64,000 nucleotides of DNA. It comes from Polaromonas sp. GTDB taxonomy: Bacteria > Pseudomonadota > Gammaproteobacteria > Burkholderiales > Burkholderiaceae_C. The position numbers were made by a program, and so were the translations under genes. Positions 9,183 to 17,046 of this stretch are shown here, piece by piece. Under the pieces are notes generated by a model, which worked only from the letters and a program-made list of their open reading frames with translations, made no database searches and had not been told where the DNA came from. The stretch lies in contig JAAFJR010000005.1 in assembly GCA_013298945.1 (NCBI GenBank), forward strand, positions 124,001-188,000, written 5' to 3'. Numbering within the stretch: the first letter of the stretch is position 1; every line of letters starts with the position of its first letter.

Positions 9183-9443
9183 ATGCATGAATTAGCCACT
9201 TCGGCGGTTGAAGTTTCAGTGGTCTCCAAGCAAGGCTTTTGGCTTTTGCTTGAAGATAATGCACAGAATGAAGAGCTTTTTGTACCCTACAAGGAATTCC
9301 CGTGGTTTAAAAAAGCCACCATTGAGCAAATCACCGAAGTAGAGCACCCCTCTGCCAACCATCTGTATTGGCCGATGTTGGATGTTGATCTCTCTGTCGA
9401 GTCAATTCGCAAGCCGGGTGCATTTCCGTTGGTTGCGAAGTAA
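9183..9443 (+). CDS. DUF2442 domain-containing protein
   Basis: 86 residues, all of it resembling DUF2442 (EELFVPYKEFPWFKKATIEQI...HLYWPMLDVDLSVESI). Members are small and often sit beside a DUF4160 partner in toxin-antitoxin-like pairs; no such partner is visible here. It starts 12 bases after the ettA stop and may be co-transcribed. Function unknown. Confidence 0.75.
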   Translation: MHELATSAVEVSVVSKQGFWLLLEDNAQNEELFVPYKEFPWFKKATIEQITEVEHPSANHLYWPMLDVDLSVESIRKPGAFPLVAK

Positions 9444-9515
9444 TTATTCGCAAGAATATGAAGTAAAAAAAAGCGTCGTTTAAGTAAAGCGGGTCAAGTT
9501 TAAATAGACATAGAG

Positions 9516-10022
9516 ATGCACCGACTACATAAATATGATTTTTATGCTCACTTGTTCTTTGCTCTCTTGGGTATTGCAATGGCAATCTTCTTTTTTTACA
9601 CCTCTTACCCCACAGTGGGGATTCCCAATAAAGGAGACCTGCATTCAGCTAGTGGAAATGTAGTGTGGATTCATTTTGGCAACAAATACGGTATTGATTT
9701 CAAGCTAGCGAGCTCAGAGCAACTTTACGTGTACAGGGGTATAGATAGAGGATCAGTATATGAAGCACTTCAATCAGCAAAAAACTCTCAAATTGAAATC
9801 CTGTTCAATCCTGATGTGCGTGAGCCAATTGTTAGTTGTATGAAAAAATGTGAGGTTTTTCAGATTTCTTTAGTGGGCAGGTCAGTCCGAGCATACGATC
9901 AAGTCATACAGGATAGAAAAAATAACAAGTGGTTTGGTTTATTCTTGGCTGTATTCTTCCTCTGGGTTACAGGGTATGCTTTGAATGAATGTTTAAAAAT
10001 GAAAAATAATTGGATTCGATAA
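9516..10022 (+). CDS. Hypothetical membrane protein
   Basis: 168 residues with two hydrophobic stretches, one near residues 9-29 (AHLFFALLGIAMAIFFFYTSY) and one near 144-158 (WFGLFLAVFFLWVTGYAL), leaving a roughly 110-residue soluble segment between them, probably periplasmic. Two cysteines (CMKKCE) lie in that segment. No family was recognised. The local sequence is AT-rich compared with ettA. A dispersed-element copy starts 20 bases after the stop. Confidence 0.55.
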   Translation: MHRLHKYDFYAHLFFALLGIAMAIFFFYTSYPTVGIPNKGDLHSASGNVVWIHFGNKYGIDFKLASSEQLYVYRGIDRGSVYEALQSAKNSQIEILFNPDVREPIVSCMKKCEVFQISLVGRSVRAYDQVIQDRKNNKWFGLFLAVFFLWVTGYALNECLKMKNNWIR

Positions 10023-10041
10023 GGCATAAATTTCATAAAAA

Positions 10042-10090
10042 CAGCTGTAGCCGGCGTATTTATTGCCTAAGTAGCTATTAAAAATATAGT
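10042..10090 (+). repeat. Dispersed element, copy 2 (left flank of toxin-antitoxin pair)
   Basis: Near-consensus plus-orientation copy: TAGCCGGCGTATTTATTGCC, then TAAGTAGCTATT and an ATAG terminus. It differs from the copy at 10716 at about three positions across its length. Confidence 0.85.
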
Positions 10091-10106
10091 GAATTAATCA
10101 TAAAAT

Positions 10107-10370
10107 TCACTCATAATGCGACCACATCCGTAGCACTTTCACTACCTTCTCATCTTCCAAAACCTGATAAACCAAGCGGTGCTGGATGTTGATTCGCCTT
10201 GAGTACGCTCCTGTCAAATCACCCACCAGTTTTTCATACGGCGGTGGGGTTTGAAAGGGGTTGGCGCTGAGGATGGCTAGCAGCGTTTGCGCTTTGGGTT
10301 TGAGGCCGCTGGCGGCTAGTCTTTGAGCGTCTTTTTGAGCATGTTTGGCGAAAAGAACGCGCCAGTTCAC
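10107..10370 (-). CDS. yoeB: Toxin of YoeB/Txe family
   Basis: 87 residues, the family length. The end MWSHYE carries the conserved C-terminal His-Tyr catalytic pair, with R-containing RRINIQHRLVYQV upstream and NPFQTPPPYEKL in the middle, all standard for YoeB ribosome-dependent mRNA interferases. Its start overlaps the antitoxin stop by four bases, the usual coupled arrangement. Neutralised by the upstream YefM-type protein, and probably co-repressed with it. Confidence 0.9.
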   Translation of the reverse strand: MNWRVLFAKHAQKDAQRLAASGLKPKAQTLLAILSANPFQTPPPYEKLVGDLTGAYSRRINIQHRLVYQVLEDEKVVKVLRMWSHYE

Positions 10371-10609
10371 CAGTCAAGTTCCGCTGCGCAATCGTCTACA
10401 GGTTCAGCCATGCCCGCTTTGATGGATGCGCCCATGCCGGGTACGGCCAGCAAATACAGCGTTTCTTGAATGGCTTGCCAGTCTTCCATGGACACCAAAA
10501 CTGCGCTGTTGCGCTTACCGGTGATGGTGACCGGCTCGTGCGAATGAGCTGTTTGATCCATCAAACGGTACAAATTTGTGCGAGCTTCGCTGGCGGTGAG
10601 TAAGTGCAT
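10367..10609 (-). CDS. yefM: Antitoxin of YefM/Phd family
   Basis: 80 residues. The N-terminus MHLLTASEARTNLYRLMDQTAHSHEPVTITGKR is the YefM/Phd DNA-binding fold and the C-terminus is acidic (AEPVDDCAAELDW), the toxin-neutralising tail. It precedes and overlaps the yoeB-type toxin. The pair is bracketed by two direct copies of the dispersed element. Confidence 0.9.
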   Translation of the reverse strand: MHLLTASEARTNLYRLMDQTAHSHEPVTITGKRNSAVLVSMEDWQAIQETLYLLAVPGMGASIKAGMAEPVDDCAAELDW

Positions 10610-10715
10610 AGTGCCTCCAAGGTTGATAGCGTACGTTATTTGGTACGCTTTGTCAAAGCCTTGATGAGAAAAAGGGGAGATAATTAAGGATAAATGCCAT
10701 TTTTGAGGTTAAAAG

Positions 10716-10764
10716 CAGCTGTAGCTGGCGTATTTATTGCCTAAGTCGCTATTAAAAACATAGT
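10716..10764 (+). repeat. Dispersed element, copy 3 (right flank of toxin-antitoxin pair)
   Basis: CAGCTGTAGCTGGCGTATTT then ATTGCCTAAGTCGCTATTAAA: same orientation as copy 2, about 670 bases away and nearly identical to it. Confidence 0.85.
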
Positions 10765-10821
10765 AAAAAGTTCATTTCATCAACGCTGCAATCTTCTGCA
10801 CCGTCGTCCAGTTCCGTGTTG

Positions 10822-11157
10822 TCACTTGGCTTTTTCGATCGACAAAACGGTATAAGCCCCATCCACTTTGTCTGCAGTAAACACTACTTTATCGCCCGAT
10901 TTGATTTTTTCAAGCATCGTTATATCTTTAACTTGAAACACCATGGTCATGCCAGGCATGTCGAGGTTTTTAATCTCGCCATGTTTGAGCGTGACTTTTT
11001 TGTTTTCAAGGTCGATTTTACGGATTTCAGCATCTGCCATAGGCAAAGATGTCGCTGCTGCTGCGCTGGCGGGTACAGCAGTATGTGATGCTGCAAAGCT
11101 AGCAGAGCTCATGGTGAATAGTGTTGATGCGATGATGATTGATGCAAATATTTTCAT
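10822..11157 (-). CDS. Periplasmic copper-binding protein, CusF-like
   Basis: 111 residues with a Sec signal peptide (MKIFASIIIASTLF...SFA) and a CusF-type OB-fold domain (IRKIDLENKKVTLKHGEIKNLDMPGMTMVFQVKD). The DMPGMTM segment holds the Met pair that binds Cu(I)/Ag(I) in CusF. It is the last gene of the minus-strand copper cluster. No CusAB pump is encoded in the window, so it may act as a periplasmic copper chaperone for the oxidase and cupredoxin. The alternative is a generic CusF-fold protein. Confidence 0.85.
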   Translation of the reverse strand: MKIFASIIIASTLFTMSSASFAASHTAVPASAAAATSLPMADAEIRKIDLENKKVTLKHGEIKNLDMPGMTMVFQVKDITMLEKIKSGDKVVFTADKVDGAYTVLSIEKAK

Positions 11158-11195
11158 AATATTTCCTTTGCGTTTTAAAGATAAAAGTAATTGGT

Positions 11196-11714
11196 TTAAT
11201 GATTGTGATTACTTGCTTTGGCTGGCATTTTTGTACCTGCAACCTTGACCACACCCTTCATGCCCGCGTCAAAATGACCTGCCTCTAAACACGCAAAATC
11301 AACGTTGCCGGCTTTGGTGAACTGCCAAATGATTTCGCCGGTTTTTCCGGGTGCGAGGGAGGCTGTGTTAGGTTCATCGTGAACCATGCCCGGGTGTTTC
11401 TTCATCAGTTCGGCATGTTCTTTGAGGGCCTTCATAGAACCCAATGTCATTTCGTGTTTGATTTTCCCTGAATTTTTAACGATGAACTTGATGGTTTCGC
11501 CTTGTTTGGCATCAATACTGGCAGGCGTGAAACGCATAGCATCAGTCATATCAACGTTGATCGTTCGCGTGACATTGGATGCTTTTCCAGGTTTGCCGAT
11601 GGCATCACCTTCTCCATGGCCACCGGCGTGGTTGCCAGCGGCCATGGCTGCAGTTGCAATGAAAGAAGCAGCGATTGATGTAGTAAGTGTGGCGATAATT
11701 TGGTAAAGTTTCAT
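11196..11714 (-). CDS. Periplasmic cupredoxin-domain protein
   Basis: 172 residues, signal peptide ending near AMAAGNHAGGHG. The cupredoxin fold carries a type-1 copper site: His in GKIKHEMTLG and the Cys-His-Met cluster in FACLEAGHFDAGMKG. His-rich ends (NHAGGHGEGD; KASNHNH) suggest extra metal binding. It lies between the CusF-like gene (38 bases downstream) and the multicopper oxidase, fitting a role in periplasmic copper handling or electron shuttling. Confidence 0.85.
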   Translation of the reverse strand: MKLYQIIATLTTSIAASFIATAAMAAGNHAGGHGEGDAIGKPGKASNVTRTINVDMTDAMRFTPASIDAKQGETIKFIVKNSGKIKHEMTLGSMKALKEHAELMKKHPGMVHDEPNTASLAPGKTGEIIWQFTKAGNVDFACLEAGHFDAGMKGVVKVAGTKMPAKASNHNH

Positions 11715-11763
11715 AAAAATCCTAAAGAGAAATATAAATTCTTAAAAATAATTAAAAAGTGAT

Positions 11764-11808
11764 GTTAGTCGGCGTATTTATTGCCTAAGCAGCTATAAAA
11801 ATAATAGT
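11764..11808 (+). repeat. Dispersed element, copy 4
   Basis: TAGTCGGCGTATTTATTGCC, then TAAGCAGCTATAAAAATAATAG. It lies between the multicopper oxidase stop and the cupredoxin start in the copper cluster. Confidence 0.8.
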
Positions 11809-11829
11809 AAATTCGGGATGAATGTCGAA

Positions 11830-13281
11830 TCAATGTTTCATGCTTTCCATGGTCGGTTTGCGAATTTGCACTTCAACATCGGTGCGTTTTGTCTGCATCA
11901 GCGGCATGGATGATTTACCTTCGGATTTAAACCTTAACGGGTCAGCTACCGGTCCGTTGACCTCAAAGGCAACTGTTCCCTCAGGGTGCTTGTACCAGCT
12001 AGGGTTGCTGTAGTCACCCGGTTTTTGGTCTTTGCGTACTTTGACGATGCTGAACATACCGCCCATCTCCACCCCGCCAAACGGGCCTTCGCCAGCCATC
12101 ATGGGCGCGGTGTTGTCTGGGATTTCCATCGTCATCTCGCCCATGTCTGCCATGCCGCGCTCGCCCATCACCATGTAATCGGGAATCAGGTTGGTGATTT
12201 TTTTGACGACATGACGATGATCAACACCAATCATGGTCGGCACATCGTGCCCCATGGCGTTCATGGTGTGGTGAGATTTGTGGCAATGAAAAGCCCAGTC
12301 GCCTTCCTCATCCGCCAAAAACTCAAACTGCCGCATTTGACCAACTGCCACATCGGTGGTGATTTCTGGCCAACGAGCACTTTTGGGAACAGGTCCACCG
12401 TCAGTGCCGGTGACCTCGAATTCGTGCCCATGCAGATGAATCGGGTGATTCGTCATCGTCAAGTTACCCACGCGAATACGCACTTTGTCATTGTGCCGAA
12501 CGTTTAGTGAATCAATGCCGGGGAAGATACGGCTGTTCCAAGTCCACAGGTTGAAATCAGTCATCGTCATGATCTTTGGTGTGTAAGCGCCTGGGTCAAT
12601 GTCGTACGAGCTGAGCAGAAAGCAGAAGTCTCTGTCTACTTCGCTGATGTCAGGTCGTTTCTGCTTAGGGTGCGTCACCCAAAACCCCATCATCCCCATC
12701 GCCATTTGCACCATTTCGTCAGCATGCGGGTGGTACATGAAGGTGCCGGGGCGACGCGCCACAAATTCATAAACAAAGGTTTTTCCGGGTTGGATAGATT
12801 TTTGCGTCAAACCCGTCACCCCATCCATACCGTTGGGTAAGCGCTGGCCGTGCCAATGCACGCTGGTGTGTTCGGGCAGCTTGTTGGTGACGTAAATACG
12901 CACACGGTCACCTTCTACGACCTCAATCGTCGGGCCGGGGGACTGGCCGTTGTAACCCCACAGATGTGCTTTGAAACCGGGCGCCATCTCGCGCACCACG
13001 GGTTCAGCGATAAGGTGAAATTCTTTCACGCCTTGGTTCATGCGCCACGGCAGCGTCCAGCCGTTCAGGGTGACGACCGGGTTGTAGGGACGACCGGTTT
13101 GCGGAACAAGCGGCGGCATGGTGTCGGGCTTGGTCTGCATCATCGGCTCTGGGATGGCAGCGAGGGCGACTTTGCTGACAGCGGTGGCTGTGACGGCGGC
13201 GGCGATCATGCCAGCGCCGCCCAGAAAATTGCGTCGTGAAGCTGTGTCAACGGCCGTATTTGGTTTTGTAGATTGGTTCAT
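11830..13281 (-). CDS. Multicopper oxidase, CopA/CueO-like, Tat-exported
   Basis: About 483 residues from the ATG at 13281; an upstream ATG at 13314 would overlap the TolC-like gene by 20 bases. A Tat signal is visible as SRRNFLGGAGMIAAAVTATAV. All four copper motifs are present: HWHGQ, MYHPHAD, HPIHLHGHEFEV and HCHKSHHTMNAMGH. A Met/His-rich stretch near the C-terminus (MVMGERGMADMGEMTMEIPD) is typical of cuprous oxidases. The likely role is oxidation of toxic Cu(I) to Cu(II) in the periplasm. It is encoded between a TolC-like outer-membrane protein and a cupredoxin. Confidence 0.9.
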   Translation of the reverse strand: MNQSTKPNTAVDTASRRNFLGGAGMIAAAVTATAVSKVALAAIPEPMMQTKPDTMPPLVPQTGRPYNPVVTLNGWTLPWRMNQGVKEFHLIAEPVVREMAPGFKAHLWGYNGQSPGPTIEVVEGDRVRIYVTNKLPEHTSVHWHGQRLPNGMDGVTGLTQKSIQPGKTFVYEFVARRPGTFMYHPHADEMVQMAMGMMGFWVTHPKQKRPDISEVDRDFCFLLSSYDIDPGAYTPKIMTMTDFNLWTWNSRIFPGIDSLNVRHNDKVRIRVGNLTMTNHPIHLHGHEFEVTGTDGGPVPKSARWPEITTDVAVGQMRQFEFLADEEGDWAFHCHKSHHTMNAMGHDVPTMIGVDHRHVVKKITNLIPDYMVMGERGMADMGEMTMEIPDNTAPMMAGEGPFGGVEMGGMFSIVKVRKDQKPGDYSNPSWYKHPEGTVAFEVNGPVADPLRFKSEGKSSMPLMQTKRTDVEVQIRKPTMESMKH

Positions 13282-13294
13282 AGTTTTAAAAGAT

Positions 13295-14722
13295 TTAGTG
13301 AGCTGGCGCATCACCGCCGGATGAAGGACTCATGGATATAGACGGTACAGCCATAGGTTTACCCAAAAGCGTGGCTTGCAGTGCGGCATCCGCCTGCCAA
13401 AACTGTTGCTGCGCAGCGATAGCTGCTTTGACGGTGTTAATTTGCGTGCGGTGGTCAGCAAGCAATTCAAACACACCAATGAACATGCCGTTGTAACGCA
13501 AGACGTTTTCTTCAGCGATGACTTTGCTGAGTGGTAAGATTTCATCACGATATTGTCGCGACGCATCATAGGCCGTGCGGTAGGCCGAGTAGCTCTCCCG
13601 CAGGTCTGAGCTAGCGCCGATGACAGCTGCTTCCAAGCGATTAGCAGCCGCCAAAGTCGTCGCATTCATACTGGCACGTTGTGTATCGCCCCAATCAAAA
13701 ATGGGCAAACGAATGCTCAGCTCATAACCCTTGCTCTTTGCTAAAGTGTTTTCTACCGTATCTTTAACCGTATTTCTGATGATACCTAGTTCAATATCCG
13801 TCAGACTGGTCAGCATATTTAAACCTTGCGATTTGCTTGCTGCATCAAGTTGCGCATGCGCCATGCGCACATCTAAGCGCTGTTTGGTTAGTGCTTGGCT
13901 AACAGCTTCAGGGCTTAAAAAAGATTTGGGTAAATCTGGCAAGCGTTCTGGCAAATTTAATTTGTCGATGTCAGCATCTTTGAGTCCTAAGAGTCGAATC
14001 AATGCCTCACGGGTGGCCGTGGCCGTTTGTTGACTAGCTAACAGTTGAATGGATGCATCGGCATAAAAAGCCTGCTGGCGAACACGCTGCAAACGGGTGA
14101 AGTTACCCACACTTTGCATGCGCTTTGCCAGCTCTGCACTAGCTTGTGCAGATTCATAAACGAGTTTTGAGTAAGCGGCAGATTCGCTAGCTGCAACAGC
14201 CGCAACCCAAGCCATGCGTACTTGTGATACCAAGCCGACAACATCAGCTGTCATTTGCAACTCTGTTTGAGCCATACGCGCAGTGGCGATTTTCTGACGC
14301 TGTGGCAGGGTAATTAAATCGAGCAAGCCAAAAGCCAAAATTCGACCAAGTTCCAATTCGTCTAATGCCCGCACACGCTCCAAACTCAATATCGGGTTGG
14401 CTATTCGCCCACCTTGCGCGGCTTGAGCCAAATCACCCCAGCGCTCCGCAAGCAAAGTTTGCAAGGCGGGGCTGTTGATAATGGCCAGTTGCACGGCAGC
14501 TTGCTGGCTAAGCGGTGATGTAAGCAGCTCTACAACTTGTTTGTCCCGTACCGATTTAGCATCCGCCGTCCGCAATAATCGTGCCTTAGAGCTAGATACT
14601 TCTTTGATTTCATCATTGGTGCGATCGACAGCTTGGTCAATGTTGACAGTGGTGCAACCCGTCAAAACCACTAACGCAGCTATGGTGATGGACGATTGTG
14701 TAAGTTTAAACATGCGGTTCAT
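13295..14722 (-). CDS. TolC-family outer-membrane lipoprotein
   Basis: 475 residues. The N-terminus has a lipobox (VVLTGCTT), so the mature protein is lipid-anchored. The remainder shows the long coiled-coil repeats of outer-membrane efflux proteins (QVVELLTSPLSQQAAVQLAI; RESYSAYRTAYDASRQYRDE). Family members form the outer-membrane duct of tripartite pumps, but no RND pump or adaptor gene is present in the window. Its start overlaps the stop of the small upstream gene by four bases. Placement in the copper cluster suggests a metal-linked job. Confidence 0.85.
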   Translation of the reverse strand: MNRMFKLTQSSITIAALVVLTGCTTVNIDQAVDRTNDEIKEVSSSKARLLRTADAKSVRDKQVVELLTSPLSQQAAVQLAIINSPALQTLLAERWGDLAQAAQGGRIANPILSLERVRALDELELGRILAFGLLDLITLPQRQKIATARMAQTELQMTADVVGLVSQVRMAWVAAVAASESAAYSKLVYESAQASAELAKRMQSVGNFTRLQRVRQQAFYADASIQLLASQQTATATREALIRLLGLKDADIDKLNLPERLPDLPKSFLSPEAVSQALTKQRLDVRMAHAQLDAASKSQGLNMLTSLTDIELGIIRNTVKDTVENTLAKSKGYELSIRLPIFDWGDTQRASMNATTLAAANRLEAAVIGASSDLRESYSAYRTAYDASRQYRDEILPLSKVIAEENVLRYNGMFIGVFELLADHRTQINTVKAAIAAQQQFWQADAALQATLLGKPMAVPSISMSPSSGGDAPAH

Positions 14723-15018
14723 GGCTTGTGCCCTGCATGTGGGTCAGTTTTCATGGCGTCGCTGCTATTCGGTAAGTTAGGTGACTTTTGCATAGGCGAT
14801 GGCAAGTTGTCGGGCTGCTGCGCTTCTTTGGCGTAAGCGCGCCAACCTCCAATTTGGCCAACTTTGTCGTTCGCGGCTTTCCATGATGTGATTTTTTCAT
14901 CAACGAATGGCTGGTAATCAGCAATTGGCGATGTGTAACTGACAATCGTTTGTGCAGTGGCAGTGCCCAAAAGTAGGTAAGTTATGGCAAAAATAGGTAT
15001 TAAAAATGAGTTTTTCAA
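14719..15018 (-). CDS. Small secreted protein of the copper cluster (TTG start)
   Basis: I choose a TTG start at 15018 because GGAGAGA sits 4 bases before it and the protein then begins with a proper signal peptide (MKNSFLIPIFAITYLLLGTATA). An ATG farther upstream at 15177 would add a 53-residue tail overlapping the next gene. 99 residues; mature part starts QTIVSYTSPIADYQPFVDEK and ends with a His-containing HAGHKP. No enzyme motif is visible. Small periplasmic proteins of this kind occur beside TolC/CopA genes in related bacteria, but the function is unknown. Confidence 0.65.
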   Translation of the reverse strand: MKNSFLIPIFAITYLLLGTATAQTIVSYTSPIADYQPFVDEKITSWKAANDKVGQIGGWRAYAKEAQQPDNLPSPMQKSPNLPNSSDAMKTDPHAGHKP

Positions 15019-15130
15019 CGGTCTCTCCAAGAAATTTAGACATATAAATATTTGGACAGGAAAAATCCAGCCAAAAATGACTAAACCCAAAGCAATCGAC
15101 TGCGGTACAGACGGAGTTTGGGCTGGGAGA

Positions 15131-15505
15131 CTACAAAATCGGTGGTTTTTGGCTGTGCGCGATGTTTGCGCTGGCAAACTGGCTATTCTGAGCCAATGGT
15201 GGTGCGTATTGAACTTGATCGAAACTGGCGATTTGCACAGTACTGACTAGACCAGTTGCGTGGCAGGCTTGGCAATGCGTGCAGGATGATTTGGCAGAAG
15301 TCTTTTCTGCAGATTGCGTTTTATGCATATCGCAGTCAGTCATTGAATGCATCTCATTTTTTGAGGATAAATCGTCTGTAGCCGGCGTATTTATTGCCTG
15401 AACAGCTATTAAATGCATAGCTGCCATATCAGTCGCCATGGCTTCGCCCATCCAGCCACGCAGGGGCAGCAGAGCAATCATGAGGATGAATATAAAGCGG
15501 CGCAT
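15131..15505 (-). CDS. Small secreted Cys/His-containing protein (DUF2946-like)
   Basis: Start chosen at the ATG at 15505 (MRRFIFILMIALLPLRGWMGEAMA), which gives a clean signal peptide; six residues more are possible from 15523. 124 residues. A Cys/His cluster SCTHCQACHATGL and several Met/His residues fit metal binding; the layout resembles DUF2946-type proteins in copper loci. Residues about 29-44 (HLIAVQAINTPATDD) are encoded by an in-frame copy of the dispersed element, between the signal peptide and the Met/His/Cys region. Function unknown beyond the copper context. Confidence 0.65.
   Translation of the reverse strand: MRRFIFILMIALLPLRGWMGEAMATDMAAMHLIAVQAINTPATDDLSSKNEMHSMTDCDMHKTQSAEKTSAKSSCTHCQACHATGLVSTVQIASFDQVQYAPPLAQNSQFASANIAHSQKPPIL
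15375..15420 (+). repeat. Dispersed element, copy 5, inside a coding region
   Basis: TAGCCGGCGTATTTATTGCC then TGAACAGCTATTAAATGCATAG, lying within the small secreted protein gene on the opposite strand and read through in frame. Confidence 0.85.
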
Positions 15506-15518
15506 TTGCTTATGATAA

Positions 15519-15550
15519 TTCAACTGTATAAAAGTTCAACTGTTCAAAAG
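15519..15550. repeat. Tandem 16-bp direct repeat
   Basis: Two adjacent units, TTCAACTGTATAAAAG and TTCAACTGTTCAAAAG, differing at two positions, fill almost the entire gap between the CDF transporter stop and the next gene. Possible duplicated operator or simply a slippage product. Confidence 0.75.
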
Positions 15551-16186
15551 TTAGCAGTTTTTGAGTTCATGTCTGGCATGCTGAATGACTGACCAGCCAC
15601 CCCAAATCGCCAAACCAGCCATGCCCACCGCAACCGCCAAGTCTGGCCAGGCTGTACCCGTGCCAAACACGCCCAAAGCGGCCAGCATCACGGCGATGTT
15701 CCCAAAAGCATCGTTGCGCGAGCATAGCCAAACGCTGCGCATATTAGCGTCACCCGTGCGGTAGTTGTAGAGCAGTAGGGCAACGGTGACGTTGGCTGCC
15801 AAAGCTAAAAAGCCAATTAACCCCATCGTGCTGGCTTCAGGTATGCCTCCAGTTTTGGCAACCCAAATAGCTCTACCAAAAACAAAGAAGCCAAAGCCCA
15901 GCATGCAAATGCCTTTGAGCAAAGCAGCTTTAGAACGCCAAGTCATCGCCATCGTGAGCACGGCTAAAGAGACGCCGTAATTAGCGGCATCTCCTAAAAA
16001 ATCAATTGCATCGGCAAGCAAGGATACTGAGCCTGAGCGAAAACCAGCACCCAATTCGATGGCGAACATCGCAGCATTCACAAGCAATGCAAACCACAAA
16101 ATCTTGCGGTATTTGGGATCATGAACAGCTTCTGGGCTGCCGTGGTCGTGCTTGTGACCACCAGCATGGTCATGGTGAGCTGACAT
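15551..16186 (-). CDS. Short cation diffusion facilitator-type transporter
   Basis: 211 residues with a His-rich N-terminus (HHDHAGGHKHDHG) and about six membrane segments, the CDF transmembrane domain. The usual C-terminal cytoplasmic domain is absent. The TM2 site reads DAIDFLGD (DxxxD) and the TM5 site SRNDAFGN, where the common HxxxD is replaced by NDxxxN-like residues, so metal specificity may be unusual. Its start overlaps the DsbA-like stop by one base (TAATG). It is part of the copper cluster and presumably exports a transition metal. Confidence 0.82.
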   Translation of the reverse strand: MSAHHDHAGGHKHDHGSPEAVHDPKYRKILWFALLVNAAMFAIELGAGFRSGSVSLLADAIDFLGDAANYGVSLAVLTMAMTWRSKAALLKGICMLGFGFFVFGRAIWVAKTGGIPEASTMGLIGFLALAANVTVALLLYNYRTGDANMRSVWLCSRNDAFGNIAVMLAALGVFGTGTAWPDLAVAVGMAGLAIWGGWSVIQHARHELKNC

Positions 16187-16854
16187 TAATTTTCAGCGGA
16201 TGCAAACACTTGTTGTACGCGCTCAAGCATCTCATCCGCTTCCAAGTAGCCGTTCGCCACCAGTTGCGCTTCACCATTTACGACGGCAATCAAAGCTGGA
16301 AAGCCACGAATGCCCCATTGCTGAACCATGGCGAAGTCGTTACGGGTTTGCACTTTGATGCTCTCGCTTTCAAAAGCTTCAAGAAAAGCATCTTTAGAAA
16401 AACGGGCGTCACCTAATATTTTTGAATCACTCAATTCATTTTCAACCTCTTGCCAAACATCTGCAAGCACATTGGTTTGTGTGATGTCACGGCCTTCTGC
16501 ATAAAAAGCATGCTGAACTGCATGGTACATCGCCAGCGTGCGCTCAGCAGCATGGGTGCGGATGGTGACCACGGCACGGCAGGCGGGCTCGGTGTCGTAA
16601 ATATAGCCTTCACGGTCAAACTGGCCTGTGCCGAAAGGTTTGCCTGAGCGTTTGGTCACTTCTTCCCAGTGGTGGTGCAAAGTAGTTTTGAGTGAATCAG
16701 GCATCACTTCTTTGTTGTAAGCACGCAGCCCACCCAGAACCATTGCTAGCGGTACACCCGGCAGTTGTTGCAATAGTTCTTGCAAAGGGACGCCAAAGCC
16801 GTAGCACCATGAGCACATGGGGTCTCCAACATAGACGAGAGAGTTTTCTGTCAT
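16186..16854 (-). CDS. DsbA-family thioredoxin-fold protein (FrnE-like)
   Basis: 222 residues, no signal peptide, so probably cytoplasmic. The active site CSWC is at residues 14-17 (GDPMCSWCYGFG) and the cis-proline loop is GIRGFPAL. This pattern is that of DsbA-like FrnE/2-hydroxychromene-isomerase-related proteins. It opens the minus-strand copper cluster and is translationally coupled to the CDF transporter. It may protect or reduce thiols under metal stress; that role is inferred from context. Confidence 0.85.
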   Translation of the reverse strand: MTENSLVYVGDPMCSWCYGFGVPLQELLQQLPGVPLAMVLGGLRAYNKEVMPDSLKTTLHHHWEEVTKRSGKPFGTGQFDREGYIYDTEPACRAVVTIRTHAAERTLAMYHAVQHAFYAEGRDITQTNVLADVWQEVENELSDSKILGDARFSKDAFLEAFESESIKVQTRNDFAMVQQWGIRGFPALIAVVNGEAQLVANGYLEADEMLERVQQVFASAEN

Positions 16855-17046
16855 AAATAGCTTTTAAAAAGTTTAAACAATCAAATTTCAGATGAAATAA
16901 TTGTTGAAAATTATCGTCACATAGGCGACGATGGACATGCTGCAAAAGTTAATTCCCTTGCAAAATGAGGTTTTACGTTCATGAAGCGTAAGCATAACCT
17001 TTAATAATCGAACAATAAACCTCAAACAGGTAGCATAGGAGATTCA

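Noticed and set aside
16865-16935. Copper-responsive (CueR-type) operator upstream of the copper cluster
   Set aside because: I saw only an imperfect ATCGTC/GCGACGAT repeat and no recognisable CueR box.
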